From Nitrososphaerota archaeon (GTDB taxonomy: Archaea > Thermoproteota > Nitrososphaeria > Nitrososphaerales > Nitrosopumilaceae): 22,049 nt of DNA. A program made the position numbers and the translations under genes. Under the pieces are notes generated by a model. It saw nothing but the letters and a program-made list of their open reading frames with translations. It was not told the origin of the DNA and did no database searches. The stretch spans positions 1-22,049 of the forward strand of contig JAEFDA010000032.1 in NCBI GenBank assembly GCA_016126025.1, given 5' to 3'. Below are positions 14,406 to 21,950 of the stretch, piece by piece (the first letter of the stretch is position 1; each line of letters starts with the position of its first letter).

Positions 14406-15662
14406 TCAGTTCTCCGCCAGGGTGTCTGTCTCGGCCAGGTAGGTGCCCACCTGCACCCAGGCGCCGTCCATGAGACGGGTTATCTTGTGGGCGGTGGGCA
14501 GCAGGTCTCCGGATTCGTTGAGGCCGTCGTAGCGTATGGCCCCGTCGTACCCTGCCGCCACGGCCTGCAGCGCCTCGCCTATGCGGGCGGCCTCGGTGCT
14601 ACCCGCCTCAATCATGGCTAGCCCGACCATCCACGCGGAGTCGTACGCCGTATAGACTACGACGGAGGGCTCTCTGTCAAGCTCCGCCGTCATTGCCTCC
14701 CTGACGTACCCGTGCCTTTCGCCGGGAGCCAACAGTATCTCGGCCGCGGTCAGGCCCACCGACTCGGCAAACGTGGAGGCGGTCCCGTCTTCGGGCAGGC
14801 CGCTATCCAGCGTCACCGACTCGGAGGCGAACCACCTCACGTCGTCCAGGACGTCATACTGGATGGCGGCCCGGGCTATCTTACGTGACTCCTCGAACGA
14901 TATCATGATTACTGCCACCCTGTCGGCGCCGTACCGGACGATGGCCTCCTTGACATACTCGTTGAGTAGGGCCACCTCCTGAGACATCTCCGGAGTGTGC
15001 GGCGAGTACCTGATGCCCGCATAGACGACACCGCCGCGCTCCTCGAACTCGTCTGATACGGACATCCATACGCCATCTCCGTATGCATCTCCCCTCCAGA
15101 TCGTGACCAAGGCGTCTATGCCGGCCTCTTCCAATACCTTGCTCAGGGCGACCCCCTGGCCGCTGTCGTCTGGTACCAGGCGGTACACGCCGTCGTCGGG
15201 GATGGCCAGAGATGGGGCCGAGGAACAGCAGCTCAGGGAGACCATCCCGTTCTGGTCCACATACTCCCTGACGGCGTCCACGTTGGCGCTGGTCACCGGA
15301 CCGAGGATGACGGTAATGTCCTCTTCCTCGTGGAGTGCTCGGATTGCCTCCCGCGCCACCTCCGGGTCGGTGGCCGTGTCCCTGCTGATCGTCTCCATCT
15401 GCCATCCGGCCCCCATCTCGGATAGATAGGCGTTGAAATCGGAGATGCCCAGATTGATGGCGGCCTCGGCCTCCTCGCCGCTGGAGCTTGTGCCTGTCAG
15501 CGAGACCAGTGTGCCGACTGTCACCGACCCGTTGATGGGCACGGTAGACCCGGCGGCGGCCTCGCCGTCCAGCGCGTGGGCGCCCGTCAGGAGAGCCGCC
15601 GCGCACAAGGCAGCCACTGCCATCCGGACAGTCCCGACTTTCATTTTGCCCCGCGACTCCAC
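14406..15662 (-). CDS. Branched-chain-amino-acid-type ABC transporter substrate-binding protein (LivK-like)
   Basis: A 418-aa exported receptor of the periplasmic-binding-protein type 1 (Leu/Ile/Val or receptor family ligand-binding) fold. The N-terminus carries a signal peptide (MKVGTVRMAVAALCAAALLT, cleavage near GAHALDGEA). Typical features follow: VTVGTLVSLTG, AAINLGISDFNAYL, VILGPVTSANVDAVREYV and the domain-crossing region VVVYTAYDSAWMVGLAMI. It would bind amino acids, amides or similar solutes outside the cell. No permease or ATPase gene of the transporter is next to it, so it is an orphan here. The GTG at 15662 fits a leaderless promoter (AAATTATGG, about 15682-15690); the ATG at 15644 gives a cleaner signal peptide, and either may be correct. 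Confidence 0.87.
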   Translation of the reverse strand: MESRGKMKVGTVRMAVAALCAAALLTGAHALDGEAAAGSTVPINGSVTVGTLVSLTGTSSSGEEAEAAINLGISDFNAYLSEMGAGWQMETISRDTATDPEVAREAIRALHEEEDITVILGPVTSANVDAVREYVDQNGMVSLSCCSSAPSLAIPDDGVYRLVPDDSGQGVALSKVLEEAGIDALVTIWRGDAYGDGVWMSVSDEFEERGGVVYAGIRYSPHTPEMSQEVALLNEYVKEAIVRYGADRVAVIMISFEESRKIARAAIQYDVLDDVRWFASESVTLDSGLPEDGTASTFAESVGLTAAEILLAPGERHGYVREAMTAELDREPSVVVYTAYDSAWMVGLAMIEAGSTEAARIGEALQAVAAGYDGAIRYDGLNESGDLLPTAHKITRLMDGAWVQVGTYLAETDTLAEN

Positions 15663-15930
15663 ACAACCATCTACGAGGCCGCCATAATTTGTAAGTTCTC
15701 TCTCAAATCAGCCAAGTCAAAAACGCCCTATTGATCCTGCCGTATACCCGAATATGGGATCTATTGGTGAGCCATACCCGGACCAAGGGTGGTTCAGGAC
15801 CGATCACAGTTCACAAGGGAAGCGACGGACCAGCGGTGCATGCCCCACCAGATGGATACAACCGGATCAGTATCTGTTCTAAAAGATCGCATTTATCTTG
15901 GCCGGATATGCGCGCCGGACCACGCCCCGG

Positions 15931-16326
15931 TCACTTGAGGTGCGAGCACAGCTCGGCCAGCACCCCGTGGAGTGACTTTGGGTGTATGAAGATGACCCGC
16001 GTCCCTGCGGAGCCCGCCCTGACCTTTCCCAAGAATCGCATTCCGCACGATTCCATGCGGTCCACCTCGCCGTCTATGTTGTCGATCTCCAAGGCTATGT
16101 GGTGCAGGCCGGGGCCGTTCTTCTCCAGAAACCTCCTGATGGGGCTGGCATCGCCAATCGGCTCCATCAGCTCTATGCGGCCGTTCTCCAGGGGTATCAT
16201 GGCGATGGCCACTCCCTCCGACTCCACCGTCTCGTACTCCACGTTCTGTATGTTCAGCGCCTCGGAGTACGTGCGGGCGGCCTCCTTGAGGTCGTTGACG
16301 GCGATGGCCACGTGGTCTATTCTCAT
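15931..16326 (-). CDS. mce: Methylmalonyl-CoA epimerase
   Basis: A 131-aa glyoxalase/VOC-fold enzyme that interconverts (S)- and (R)-methylmalonyl-CoA, so that the carboxylase product can be used by the B12-dependent mutase. Family marks: DHVAIAVNDL at the start with metal ligand H5, IELMEP (E52 region), LEKNGPGLHHIALEIDNID with H75/H76, and a C-terminal GVLAELCSH with E125 as the last ligand. Length is typical. The ATG at 16326 is chosen over an in-frame ATG at 16338 because a TATA-like box (CCTATATTAA, 16349-16358) lies 27 nt upstream of it. In ammonia-oxidising archaea it works in the 3-hydroxypropionate/4-hydroxybutyrate cycle. The mutase and meaB lie 3 kb away, beyond an accessory island. 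Confidence 0.93.
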   Translation of the reverse strand: MRIDHVAIAVNDLKEAARTYSEALNIQNVEYETVESEGVAIAMIPLENGRIELMEPIGDASPIRRFLEKNGPGLHHIALEIDNIDGEVDRMESCGMRFLGKVRAGSAGTRVIFIHPKSLHGVLAELCSHLK

Positions 16327-16348
16327 CAGAAAGGCCATTCCAAGGGAG

Positions 16349-16358
16349 TTAATATAGG
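16349..16358 (-). promoter_or_regulatory. TATA-like box of the epimerase gene
   Basis: The minus strand reads CCTATATTAA, centred 27 nt upstream of ATG 16326. It supports that start and a leaderless message. Confidence 0.6.
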
Positions 16359-16579
16359 TTAAACCCGACCGGCATCCGGCGTGGGCCGTGGCTGGCAGAC
16401 ACTGCATTGAGTAGTCACTCAGCTATAGGTAGGAGTAATTTTCCAGCTCCTCTTGGCAGTTATTCCAACTGCTCCAGTCGGCGCGCGCAGCCTCCCCGGC
16501 GCCGGCAGGCATCCAAACGGCAAAAAAAGACGGTCAGGTGGCCGTCACCCGTAGACGTTCCGGCGGGGGTTCCTGTCTG

Positions 16580-16589
16580 TTTTTATATG
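16580..16589 (+). promoter_or_regulatory. TATA-like box of the Mrr-type nuclease gene
   Basis: The plus strand reads TTTTTATATG, centred about 28 nt before the ATG at 16613. It favours that start over the upstream in-frame ATG at 16538, which would place the promoter inside the coding region. Confidence 0.6.
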
Positions 16590-16612
16590 CTGACGCCCCC
16601 GGCTCGAAACGT

Positions 16613-17953
16613 ATGGGGGTAGGTTCGTGGCTAGGGCGGTCAAAACGCAGGATGCCGGGGCGGCGGCGAGCTGCGCCAAGTTCAGACGGAAAGCGGCGGA
16701 CGGAAACGGACAAAAGTCCAAGTTCAAGGAAACGGTTTCAAAGAAAACCATCCGATGCCGGATCCCCTAGAGATATTCGAATCTCCACTACGCGCTCCGG
16801 CAGAAAAGTTAGGGATGTTTGGCTCGGCTCCACCACGGGGCTGGCGTTTGAGAGCGTATGTGCAGACATACTTGAAGGATGTGGATTCACAGTGCGCAGA
16901 ATTGGCGGGACGGCGGACGGCGGACGTGACATCATCATGTGGATTGACCGGGGCAAGGTTGTGGTGGAGTGCAAGCACCAAGCAAAGTCGGTCGGCAGAC
17001 CGGTGGTACAAAAGCTGCACTCGGCGGTCATGACCGAAAGGGCTGTGGGAGGAATAGTCATAGCCACCGGCGGATTTAGTTCGGCTGCCGAAGGACACAC
17101 TCACGCTAACATATGTTCTGGCGACGCGCTAACCGCCATCAGGCGTATGCAACCGAACAACATCCTGCTGGTGGACAGCGGTGGACTCTCCGCGTTAGCG
17201 CGGGTGGCCGGCGTTAATCTGCACCAAGGGGAGGATCCGTCCATACGTGACATCGACATAAGCGGTGTCACCGGCATGTTTGCAGGTCTCAGGAGCTGCC
17301 CCGCAGGGGCCACCTCTCTGATGGATGCCAAGGCGACGAGTCAGCATATCGACACATGCTGGGTGGCGGAGGTCAGGGTAGAGCAGAGATTTCACAACAG
17401 CGCCGGCATGCTGGTGCACAAGATGAAAAAGAAAAAGACCTACGCGTGCGGTCCGGATGGAGGCATACTAAATGGCAAACTAGCCAAGAAGGTGAAGAAT
17501 GGTGGGGACGGCCTTCCCGTCAAGAGAGGCGAGCCGCCCCCTCGGAACGGCATAATCAGAACTGCGAAGGCAGAGTGCGTTAAGAATGTCAAATACAAGG
17601 GGGGTAATGGGGCCACATACGTAAAGAGATGCGAGCCAACGGAGGGACACATACACGTAAAGTTTCACCCGATTGGAGTGCTCCGGACAACGGTGGAGTT
17701 GAAATTCCTGAGAACGATATACAAGTGGGATATACCCTGGGACAAGGAGATAACGTGCAAGGCGTGCGGGAAACCCAAGGGGGTACTCAAGCCGTTGCTA
17801 ATCTGCAACGAATGCGGAAGAGTAGTGCACGTTAGAACGTGTGGAGGCGAGTGTAGCATGTGCAAAAAAACCATCTGTGACTCATGCGCCGTAAAGCAGA
17901 AGAGAATAATCAAGACAAGCCGGCTCTGTAGCGACTGCCTTCCCTCTGGCTAG
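16613..17953 (+). CDS. Mrr-type restriction-endonuclease-domain protein with cysteine-rich C-terminus
   Basis: A 446-aa protein. Residues 1-70 are a strongly basic, disordered-looking tail. Residues ~75-180 form a PD-(D/E)xK domain of the Mrr/type IV restriction family: FESV with E80, GGTADGGRDII with D106, and VVVECKHQ with E119 and K121 as catalytic pair, then GGIVIATGGFSSAAEGHT. The middle (~245-370) has no recognised family. Residues 381-442 carry eleven cysteines (C382/C385, C398/C401, C410/C414/C417, C422/C425, C439/C442), an arrangement that could hold two or more zinc ions in RING- or ribbon-like folds. It probably cleaves DNA, perhaps modified or foreign. AGA, AAA and ATA codons are much commoner than in neighbouring metabolic genes, suggesting transfer. 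No methylase gene is adjacent, which fits a type IV-like or stand-alone nuclease. Confidence 0.8.
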   Translation: MGVGSWLGRSKRRMPGRRRAAPSSDGKRRTETDKSPSSRKRFQRKPSDAGSPRDIRISTTRSGRKVRDVWLGSTTGLAFESVCADILEGCGFTVRRIGGTADGGRDIIMWIDRGKVVVECKHQAKSVGRPVVQKLHSAVMTERAVGGIVIATGGFSSAAEGHTHANICSGDALTAIRRMQPNNILLVDSGGLSALARVAGVNLHQGEDPSIRDIDISGVTGMFAGLRSCPAGATSLMDAKATSQHIDTCWVAEVRVEQRFHNSAGMLVHKMKKKKTYACGPDGGILNGKLAKKVKNGGDGLPVKRGEPPPRNGIIRTAKAECVKNVKYKGGNGATYVKRCEPTEGHIHVKFHPIGVLRTTVELKFLRTIYKWDIPWDKEITCKACGKPKGVLKPLLICNECGRVVHVRTCGGECSMCKKTICDSCAVKQKRIIKTSRLCSDCLPSG

Positions 17954-18013
17954 TAGCCTTTGGCAAATTCCAAGCCATCTGATTTGGTTGATCAAAGACA
18001 GTGAGCCGGCTTG
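17916..18013. repeat. Inverted repeat spanning the 3' end of the nuclease gene
   Basis: CAAGCCGGCTCTGT at 17916-17929 is matched by its complement, ACAG(T)GAGCCGGCTTG, at 17998-18013 with one extra base. About 68 nt separate the arms. Each arm contains the self-complementary core AGCCGGCT. The left arm is inside the coding end of the nuclease gene. It could act in termination or mRNA stability, or mark the edge of a transferred segment. Confidence 0.4.
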
Positions 18014-18172
18014 GATCCTTCTCCAAATACTACTAGTGCTATTGCGGGCAGTAGGGTAATGACGATCGTTAAGATCTGTCATTTTCTAGCTGAATACAGC
18101 CCGACTAGGACTTTGGTTCAAAGTCAGCGTGGCTTGCACCGGGCGGCAGGCGCCATGCGGACAGAGTATTTC

Positions 18173-18181
18173 AAAAAAAAA
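18173..18181 (-). terminator. T-tract terminator of the 97-aa membrane protein gene
   Basis: Nine consecutive T residues on the minus strand begin about 40 nt after the stop codon at 18222. No strong stem precedes them, as is usual for archaeal terminators. Confidence 0.55.
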
Positions 18182-18221
18182 GAGAACGTGTCGCTCATGA
18201 TCCGTAAAGCTACTTGTGCCG

Positions 18222-18515
18222 TCACACGGCGTTGGGGTATCTTACAGCGCCAAGTTCGGTAGAACCCCGCTCCTTGAAGTCGAGCCACTGGGAAATATCG
18301 TCTATGTCGTCTGTTGCCAAGACCACCCCAGCCACCGCAACGTCCCATCTTTTGGCCAAGGCACCTGTGACAAACAGCGCCGCGCCTACCAGCCCGTGGT
18401 GTATCCTGTTGCCGCCGACGTGCACCTTGGGCGGGTTCGGCATGGCCCTCCATGCCGTCACCGCAATGAGTGCGACCAGAAATGCCGCTATCGTGTACTT
18501 TTCTCGCTTGTTCAT
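18222..18515 (-). CDS. Small membrane protein, 97 aa
   Basis: A 97-aa product with a basic N-terminus (MNKREKY) followed by a hydrophobic helix (residues ~7-24), a short loop (PNPPKVHVGGNRIHH) and one or two further hydrophobic segments (GLVGAALFVTGALA and VAVAGVVLA). Adjacent His39-His40 and the acidic cluster DDIDD (69-73) at the membrane edges could bind a metal ion; this is inference. The ATG at 18515 is 27 nt from a TATA-like box (CTTTTATC, 18538-18545), and a T-tract terminator follows the stop, so it is a complete single-gene transcription unit. No family is recognised. Confidence 0.65.
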   Translation of the reverse strand: MNKREKYTIAAFLVALIAVTAWRAMPNPPKVHVGGNRIHHGLVGAALFVTGALAKRWDVAVAGVVLATDDIDDISQWLDFKERGSTELGAVRYPNAV

Positions 18516-18537
18516 GATCGCGGTATGTTTGTTTGAA

Positions 18538-18545
18538 GATAAAAG
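18538..18545 (-). promoter_or_regulatory. TATA-like box of the 97-aa membrane protein gene
   Basis: The minus strand reads CTTTTATC, centred 27 nt upstream of the ATG at 18515. Confidence 0.55.
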
Positions 18546-18632
18546 CGTTGCAGGCGGGAAACCATATGGGCTCAGGTCCCCAAAACAAACATCTTGGGCA
18601 TCATCATAGTTGTCTGTGACGTTAATCCGGCA

Positions 18633-18850
18633 TCAGCACGCCGCGGCGACCGGCGCGACCAGATCCTGGCGTTCTTGCCCGGGCGGCGGCTTGAACAGCA
18701 TCCAGTCCGGATCCCTGATCACACACTCGACCGCGATCCGCGGAAAGATGCCCTGTTCCGCGGTGGTCGACCCGTGTTTCCGGCTACGGCCGGAGCACGT
18801 ACGCCGATGCCGCGGGCATGGGGCATCTCAGGCAGTACCGGTACGTGGAG
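18633..18850 (-). pseudogene. Probable frameshifted relic of a small protein gene
   Basis: Two minus-strand frames contain protein-like pieces in order. The first gives TYRYCLRCPMPAASAYVLRP and then a stop near 18790. The second, shifted by one base, gives KHGSTTAEQGIFPRIAVECV, then RDPDWMLFKPPPGQERQDLV and a TGA at 18633-18635. A CxxC near the start suggests a zinc-binding head. Joined, they would make a product of about 70 residues. No family is recognised, and the call rests only on the non-random look of both pieces; chance is possible. The remaining part of 18516-18910 holds nothing else I can support. Confidence 0.35.
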
Positions 18851-18910
18851 ACACCAGGTGACCGGCCGACGTGTTGGGGACTGCTGTTCGGCCTGTGAGA
18901 GACGGCCTTG

Positions 18911-19333
18911 TCATATCCGCTCTGCGCGTGTCAGCGCAGGTTGACCGCCGGCCTCCCAAGGAAACTCGATCCAAGGGCCGTCATACATCCTGCCGTATAT
19001 CACCTTGGGGAGCGCCTTGCGCGCCAGCAACACCGCATAATATGCGGCCGCGCCGGACAGTCGGCGGTACGTTGCGCCCGTATCCAATATGTCGTCGACC
19101 ACCAACGTGTCGCCCGGCCGGTCTGGCGAGAAGACCAGCGGAATGCCGAGTCGGTGCGACAGGTATACCGCCGGAACCAACCCGCCACGGGGCACGGCAT
19201 ATATCGCAGGGTCGGCCATGTCGAGCCCGGATATCTTTGCCTGCAGGACATCCAGTAACGCTGCAAAGTCACCATATGACAGGCTCGCGCCCACTGCGGA
19301 ACCGCCGGACGCTACCGTATTGCGGACGGACAT
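18911..19333 (-). CDS. Phosphoribosyltransferase family protein
   Basis: A 140-aa type I phosphoribosyltransferase. The PRPP-binding signature is TLVVDDILDTGATYRRL, with the acidic pair followed by a small loop; YAVPRGGLVPAVYLSHRLG is the usual N-terminal half, and a short C-terminal region (KVIYGRMYDGPWIEFPWE) resembles the xanthine/guanine salvage subgroup, with the Trp-x-x-Phe-Pro-Trp end seen in such proteins. It probably transfers a ribose phosphate to a purine base in salvage. ATG 19333 is preferred to the GTG at 19339 because a TATA-like box (CTTTTTATTGC, 19355-19365) is 27 nt upstream. It lies downstream of the mutase on the same strand but has its own promoter. The exact base specificity cannot be assigned. 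Confidence 0.85.
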   Translation of the reverse strand: MSVRNTVASGGSAVGASLSYGDFAALLDVLQAKISGLDMADPAIYAVPRGGLVPAVYLSHRLGIPLVFSPDRPGDTLVVDDILDTGATYRRLSGAAAYYAVLLARKALPKVIYGRMYDGPWIEFPWEAGGQPALTRAERI

Positions 19334-19354
19334 ATACACGTCATATGGCGCGGC

Positions 19355-19365
19355 GCAATAAAAAG
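19355..19365 (-). promoter_or_regulatory. TATA-like box of the phosphoribosyltransferase gene
   Basis: The minus strand reads CTTTTTATTGC, centred about 27 nt upstream of ATG 19333. Confidence 0.55.
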
Positions 19366-19381
19366 TGGGACCAAGGGGCCG

Positions 19382-19447
19382 CTAGAGGGAAACCAATTTG
19401 CGCGACATTTTATTCACGCTTATCGCCTCCAGATGGCACTCTCGCAT
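19382..19447 (-). CDS. Possible 21-aa ORF coupled to the mutase gene
   Basis: The ATG overlaps the stop codon of the mutase gene as TGATG, and GGGAGG lies 7 nt before it, a good ribosome site. The product would begin MRECHLEAISVNK and end KLVSL. This layout is typical of translational coupling, but the frame is only 21 codons and the ribosome site falls within mutase codons, so it could be chance. No homologue is recognised. Confidence 0.3.
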   Translation of the reverse strand: MRECHLEAISVNKMSRKLVSL

Positions 19448-21003
19448 CAGAAGACCTCCCGGGGCGTGTACTCGCCGAAGACGCCGCGCAGCGTGTTGCT
19501 TATCTCGCCGGTGGTGGCATGAGATCGGGCCGCCCGTATGATATATGGCATCAGGTTGGTGTCGGTGTCGGCGGCCGATTCCAGGGCCGAGAGCGCCGAC
19601 TGCACCCCGGCTGTATCGCGGGATGCGCGCAACCTGGCCAGGGCCTCCCGCTGCTGCTCCCCGACGCTGTCGTCTATACGGAGCAGGCTGGGCTGCGTCT
19701 CGTCCGGATCCACATACTTGTTCACGCCCACCAGTATTCGCTCGCCGGCGTCGGCCTCCTTCTTGAGGCGGTAGGCGTTCTGCCGGATCTCCGACTGGAA
19801 GAAGCCCCTCTCTATGGCGGCCACCGAGCCGCCCATCTTGTCTATGCGGTCCAGGTACCCCCACACGTCCTCCTCCATGCGGGAGCAGAGATCCTCCATG
19901 TAGTGCGAGCCGGCCAGCGGGTCCACCGTCTTTGTGAGGCCGCTCTCGTGCGCCACTATCTGCTGCGTCCGAAGGGCTATCTTGGCCGATTCCTCGGTGG
20001 GCAGTGCCAGCGCCTCGTCTCGGGAGTTGGTGTGGAGCGACTGGGTGCCGCCCGCCACGGCCGCCATGGTCTGGATGGCCACGCGCACGATGTTGTTGTC
20101 CGGCTGCTGGGCTGTAAGCGACTCGCCGCTGGTCTGGGTATGGAACTTGAGCTGGAGCGACTTTGGATTCTGGGCGCCGAACCTCTCCTTGAGGATCTGG
20201 GAGTATATGCGGCGCGCCGCCCGGAACTTGGCCACCTCCTCGAAGAACTCTATGGTACAGCAGAAGAAGAAGGAAAGCCGGGGTGCAAAGTCGTCTATGT
20301 CGAGACCCCGGTCGGTGCACGTCTTGATGTATTCTATGGCGTTGGCCAGCGTAAATGCCACCTCCTGGGTGGCGGTGCACCCGGCCTCCCGCATGTGATA
20401 TCCGGATATGGATATGGGGTACCACCGGGGGACGTCCGTGGAACAGTACTGTATCATGTCGCCGATGAGCCGCATGGAAGGCTTGGGGGGATAGATGTAC
20501 GTGTTGCGGGCGATATACTCCTTTAGTATGTCGTTCTGGGTGGTGCCCCGCAGCTGGGAGCTGGAGTACCCCTGCGCCTCGCCCACCACGATATAGTACG
20601 CCAGCAGGGTGGAGGCCGTTGAGTTTATGGTCATCGAGGTGCTGACCTTGCCCAAGGGTATGCCATCAAAGGCCGTCTCCATGTCCTTTACGGACGCTAT
20701 GGAGACGCCCACCTTGCCCACCTCGCCCTCGGCTGGGGCCGAGTCCGGGTCGTGGCCTATCTGGGTGGGCAGGTCAAAGGCCATTGACAGTCCGGTCTGC
20801 CCCTTCTCCAGCATGAACTTGAAGCGCTCGTTGGTCAGCCGCGCGTCGCCGAACCCCGAGTACTGGCGCATAGTCCAGAATCGGTCCCGGTACATTCCCG
20901 GGTGTATGCCCCGGGTGTAGGGGTACTGGCCGGCGTCCTCGGGCCCGCCGTATATGCGGTTCACCGAATAGTTTGAGTCTGTGAATGGCCCCTCCCGTTC
21001 CAT
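19447..21003 (-). CDS. mcmA: Methylmalonyl-CoA mutase, large (catalytic) subunit
   Basis: A 518-aa catalytic subunit of the B12-dependent mutase that converts (R)-methylmalonyl-CoA to succinyl-CoA. The TIM-barrel substrate domain is complete: TRGIHPGMYRDRFWTMRQYS, MAFDLPTQIGHDPDS, TTQNDILKEYIARNTYI, LQLKFHTQTSGESLT and THTNSRDEA-like LHTNSRDEALALPTE. Tyr38 and Arg166 sit where methylmalonyl-specific enzymes have their Tyr and Arg, rather than the Phe and Gln of isobutyryl-CoA mutases. The B12-binding domain is absent, as expected for archaeal enzymes that carry it on a separate small subunit, which is not in the window. The ATG at 21003 follows the meaB stop by 1 nt and has GGGGGAG upstream, so the two are co-transcribed. 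In this lineage it serves autotrophic CO2 fixation. Confidence 0.95.
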   Translation of the reverse strand: MEREGPFTDSNYSVNRIYGGPEDAGQYPYTRGIHPGMYRDRFWTMRQYSGFGDARLTNERFKFMLEKGQTGLSMAFDLPTQIGHDPDSAPAEGEVGKVGVSIASVKDMETAFDGIPLGKVSTSMTINSTASTLLAYYIVVGEAQGYSSSQLRGTTQNDILKEYIARNTYIYPPKPSMRLIGDMIQYCSTDVPRWYPISISGYHMREAGCTATQEVAFTLANAIEYIKTCTDRGLDIDDFAPRLSFFFCCTIEFFEEVAKFRAARRIYSQILKERFGAQNPKSLQLKFHTQTSGESLTAQQPDNNIVRVAIQTMAAVAGGTQSLHTNSRDEALALPTEESAKIALRTQQIVAHESGLTKTVDPLAGSHYMEDLCSRMEEDVWGYLDRIDKMGGSVAAIERGFFQSEIRQNAYRLKKEADAGERILVGVNKYVDPDETQPSLLRIDDSVGEQQREALARLRASRDTAGVQSALSALESAADTDTNLMPYIIRAARSHATTGEISNTLRGVFGEYTPREVF

Positions 21004-21004
21004 G

Positions 21005-21919
21005 TCACTCCCCCAGAGTCCCGCATATGCGCCTGGCGGCCTCGTACGGGTCCGTGCCGCCCTCCCGCACCGACTCCATTATGTGGTGTGCGGAGCCGCC
21101 GGGAGCGAACATCGTATCGAGTCTCCGGCGCAGGTGGTTTAAAACGATATCCTTGGTCTCAGCCTCCAGCCGCCGGGCGCGGCGCTGCGGCGCCGACGGG
21201 GCGGCGGCCCGCAGCCTCTCGCGTATGGTGCTGGCCAGCTCGCCGATGCCGGTGTTCTCCTTTACAGACGTCTTGAGGACGGCGGGGCTGCGGTCAGACT
21301 CGCCGATGTAGTCACGCACCGCGTCGTACAGCGCCGAGCTGCCCGGCAGGTCGGCCTTGTTTATCACGCAGATATCTCCGATCTCCGTGATTCCGGCCTT
21401 GATGGTCTGTATGCTGTCGCCGGTGTGGGGGTTGAAGACCACCACCGTGACGTCGGCTATGTTGGATATGTCCACCTCGGTCTGGCCGGCCCCCACGCTC
21501 TCTATTATTATGGGATCAAAGCCTGCATACTCCAGTATGCGTATGCTGTTCCGCAGGGAGTCGGAGAGCGCCCCGGTGGCCCCCCGCGACGCTATGCTCC
21601 GTATGTAGACGCCCGAGTCGGTGGACGCGCCCATGCGGACCCTGTCCCCCAGTATGGCCCCCCCGGTGATGTGGCTGGTGGGGTCTACGGCCAGCACCGC
21701 CGGCCTGTCGCCGGACTTGGCCAGCTCTATGGCGAGGCCGTTTATCAGGGAGCTCTTTCCGGCGCCCGCCGGCCCGGTCATCCCCACTATGTCCGAGCGG
21801 CCCGTCTCCGGATATATGACCCGCAGCATCTCCTCGGCGCCGTCCGCGTCATTCTCAGCCATGGTGATGGCCCTGGCCACGCTCCCGCGCCGGCCCGCTC
21901 GGAGGCTCTCCATGTCCAT
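21005..21919 (-). CDS. meaB: MeaB/ArgK-type GTPase, mutase chaperone
   Basis: A 304-aa G3E-family GTPase that protects and reactivates methylmalonyl-CoA mutase and gates B12 loading. Motifs: Walker A GPAGAGKSS (49-57), DPTSHITGGAILGDRVRM, the switch region IIIESVGAGQTEVDI with the family Glu/Gln, and base-specificity motif NKAD (VINKADLPGS). The C-terminal helical region used for dimerisation is present. ATG 21919 is favoured over an in-frame ATG at 21913 because a TATA-like box (ATTTTATTAC, 21941-21950) is 27 nt upstream. The mutase gene follows after 1 nt, in line with its role. The older name ArgK (arginine kinase) is misleading. Confidence 0.93.
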   Translation of the reverse strand: MDMESLRAGRRGSVARAITMAENDADGAEEMLRVIYPETGRSDIVGMTGPAGAGKSSLINGLAIELAKSGDRPAVLAVDPTSHITGGAILGDRVRMGASTDSGVYIRSIASRGATGALSDSLRNSIRILEYAGFDPIIIESVGAGQTEVDISNIADVTVVVFNPHTGDSIQTIKAGITEIGDICVINKADLPGSSALYDAVRDYIGESDRSPAVLKTSVKENTGIGELASTIRERLRAAAPSAPQRRARRLEAETKDIVLNHLRRRLDTMFAPGGSAHHIMESVREGGTDPYEAARRICGTLGE

Positions 21920-21940
21920 GGCTGCCGGTAATCCGGCGGC

Positions 21941-21950
21941 GTAATAAAAT
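21941..21950 (-). promoter_or_regulatory. TATA-like box of the meaB-mutase operon
   Basis: The minus strand reads ATTTTATTAC, centred 27 nt upstream of ATG 21919. It should drive both meaB and the mutase gene. Confidence 0.6.

Noticed and set aside
14310..14473. Small plus-strand frame MDVPRGGKTLMIGLISGYVG
   Set aside because: It has no promoter at the usual spacing and its second half overlaps the 3' end of the LivK-like gene with a Pro/Arg-rich shadow composition.
18090..18145. Possible tRNA T-loop (GGTTCAAAGTC)
   Set aside because: The motif resembles a T-arm, but no acceptor stem, anticodon arm or D-arm can be folded around it.
18871..20526. Long plus-strand open frame of 551 codons
   Set aside because: It lies opposite the phosphoribosyltransferase and the mutase gene, whose products are unmistakable. 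The plus-strand product is low in family features and is a shadow created by GC-rich codons.
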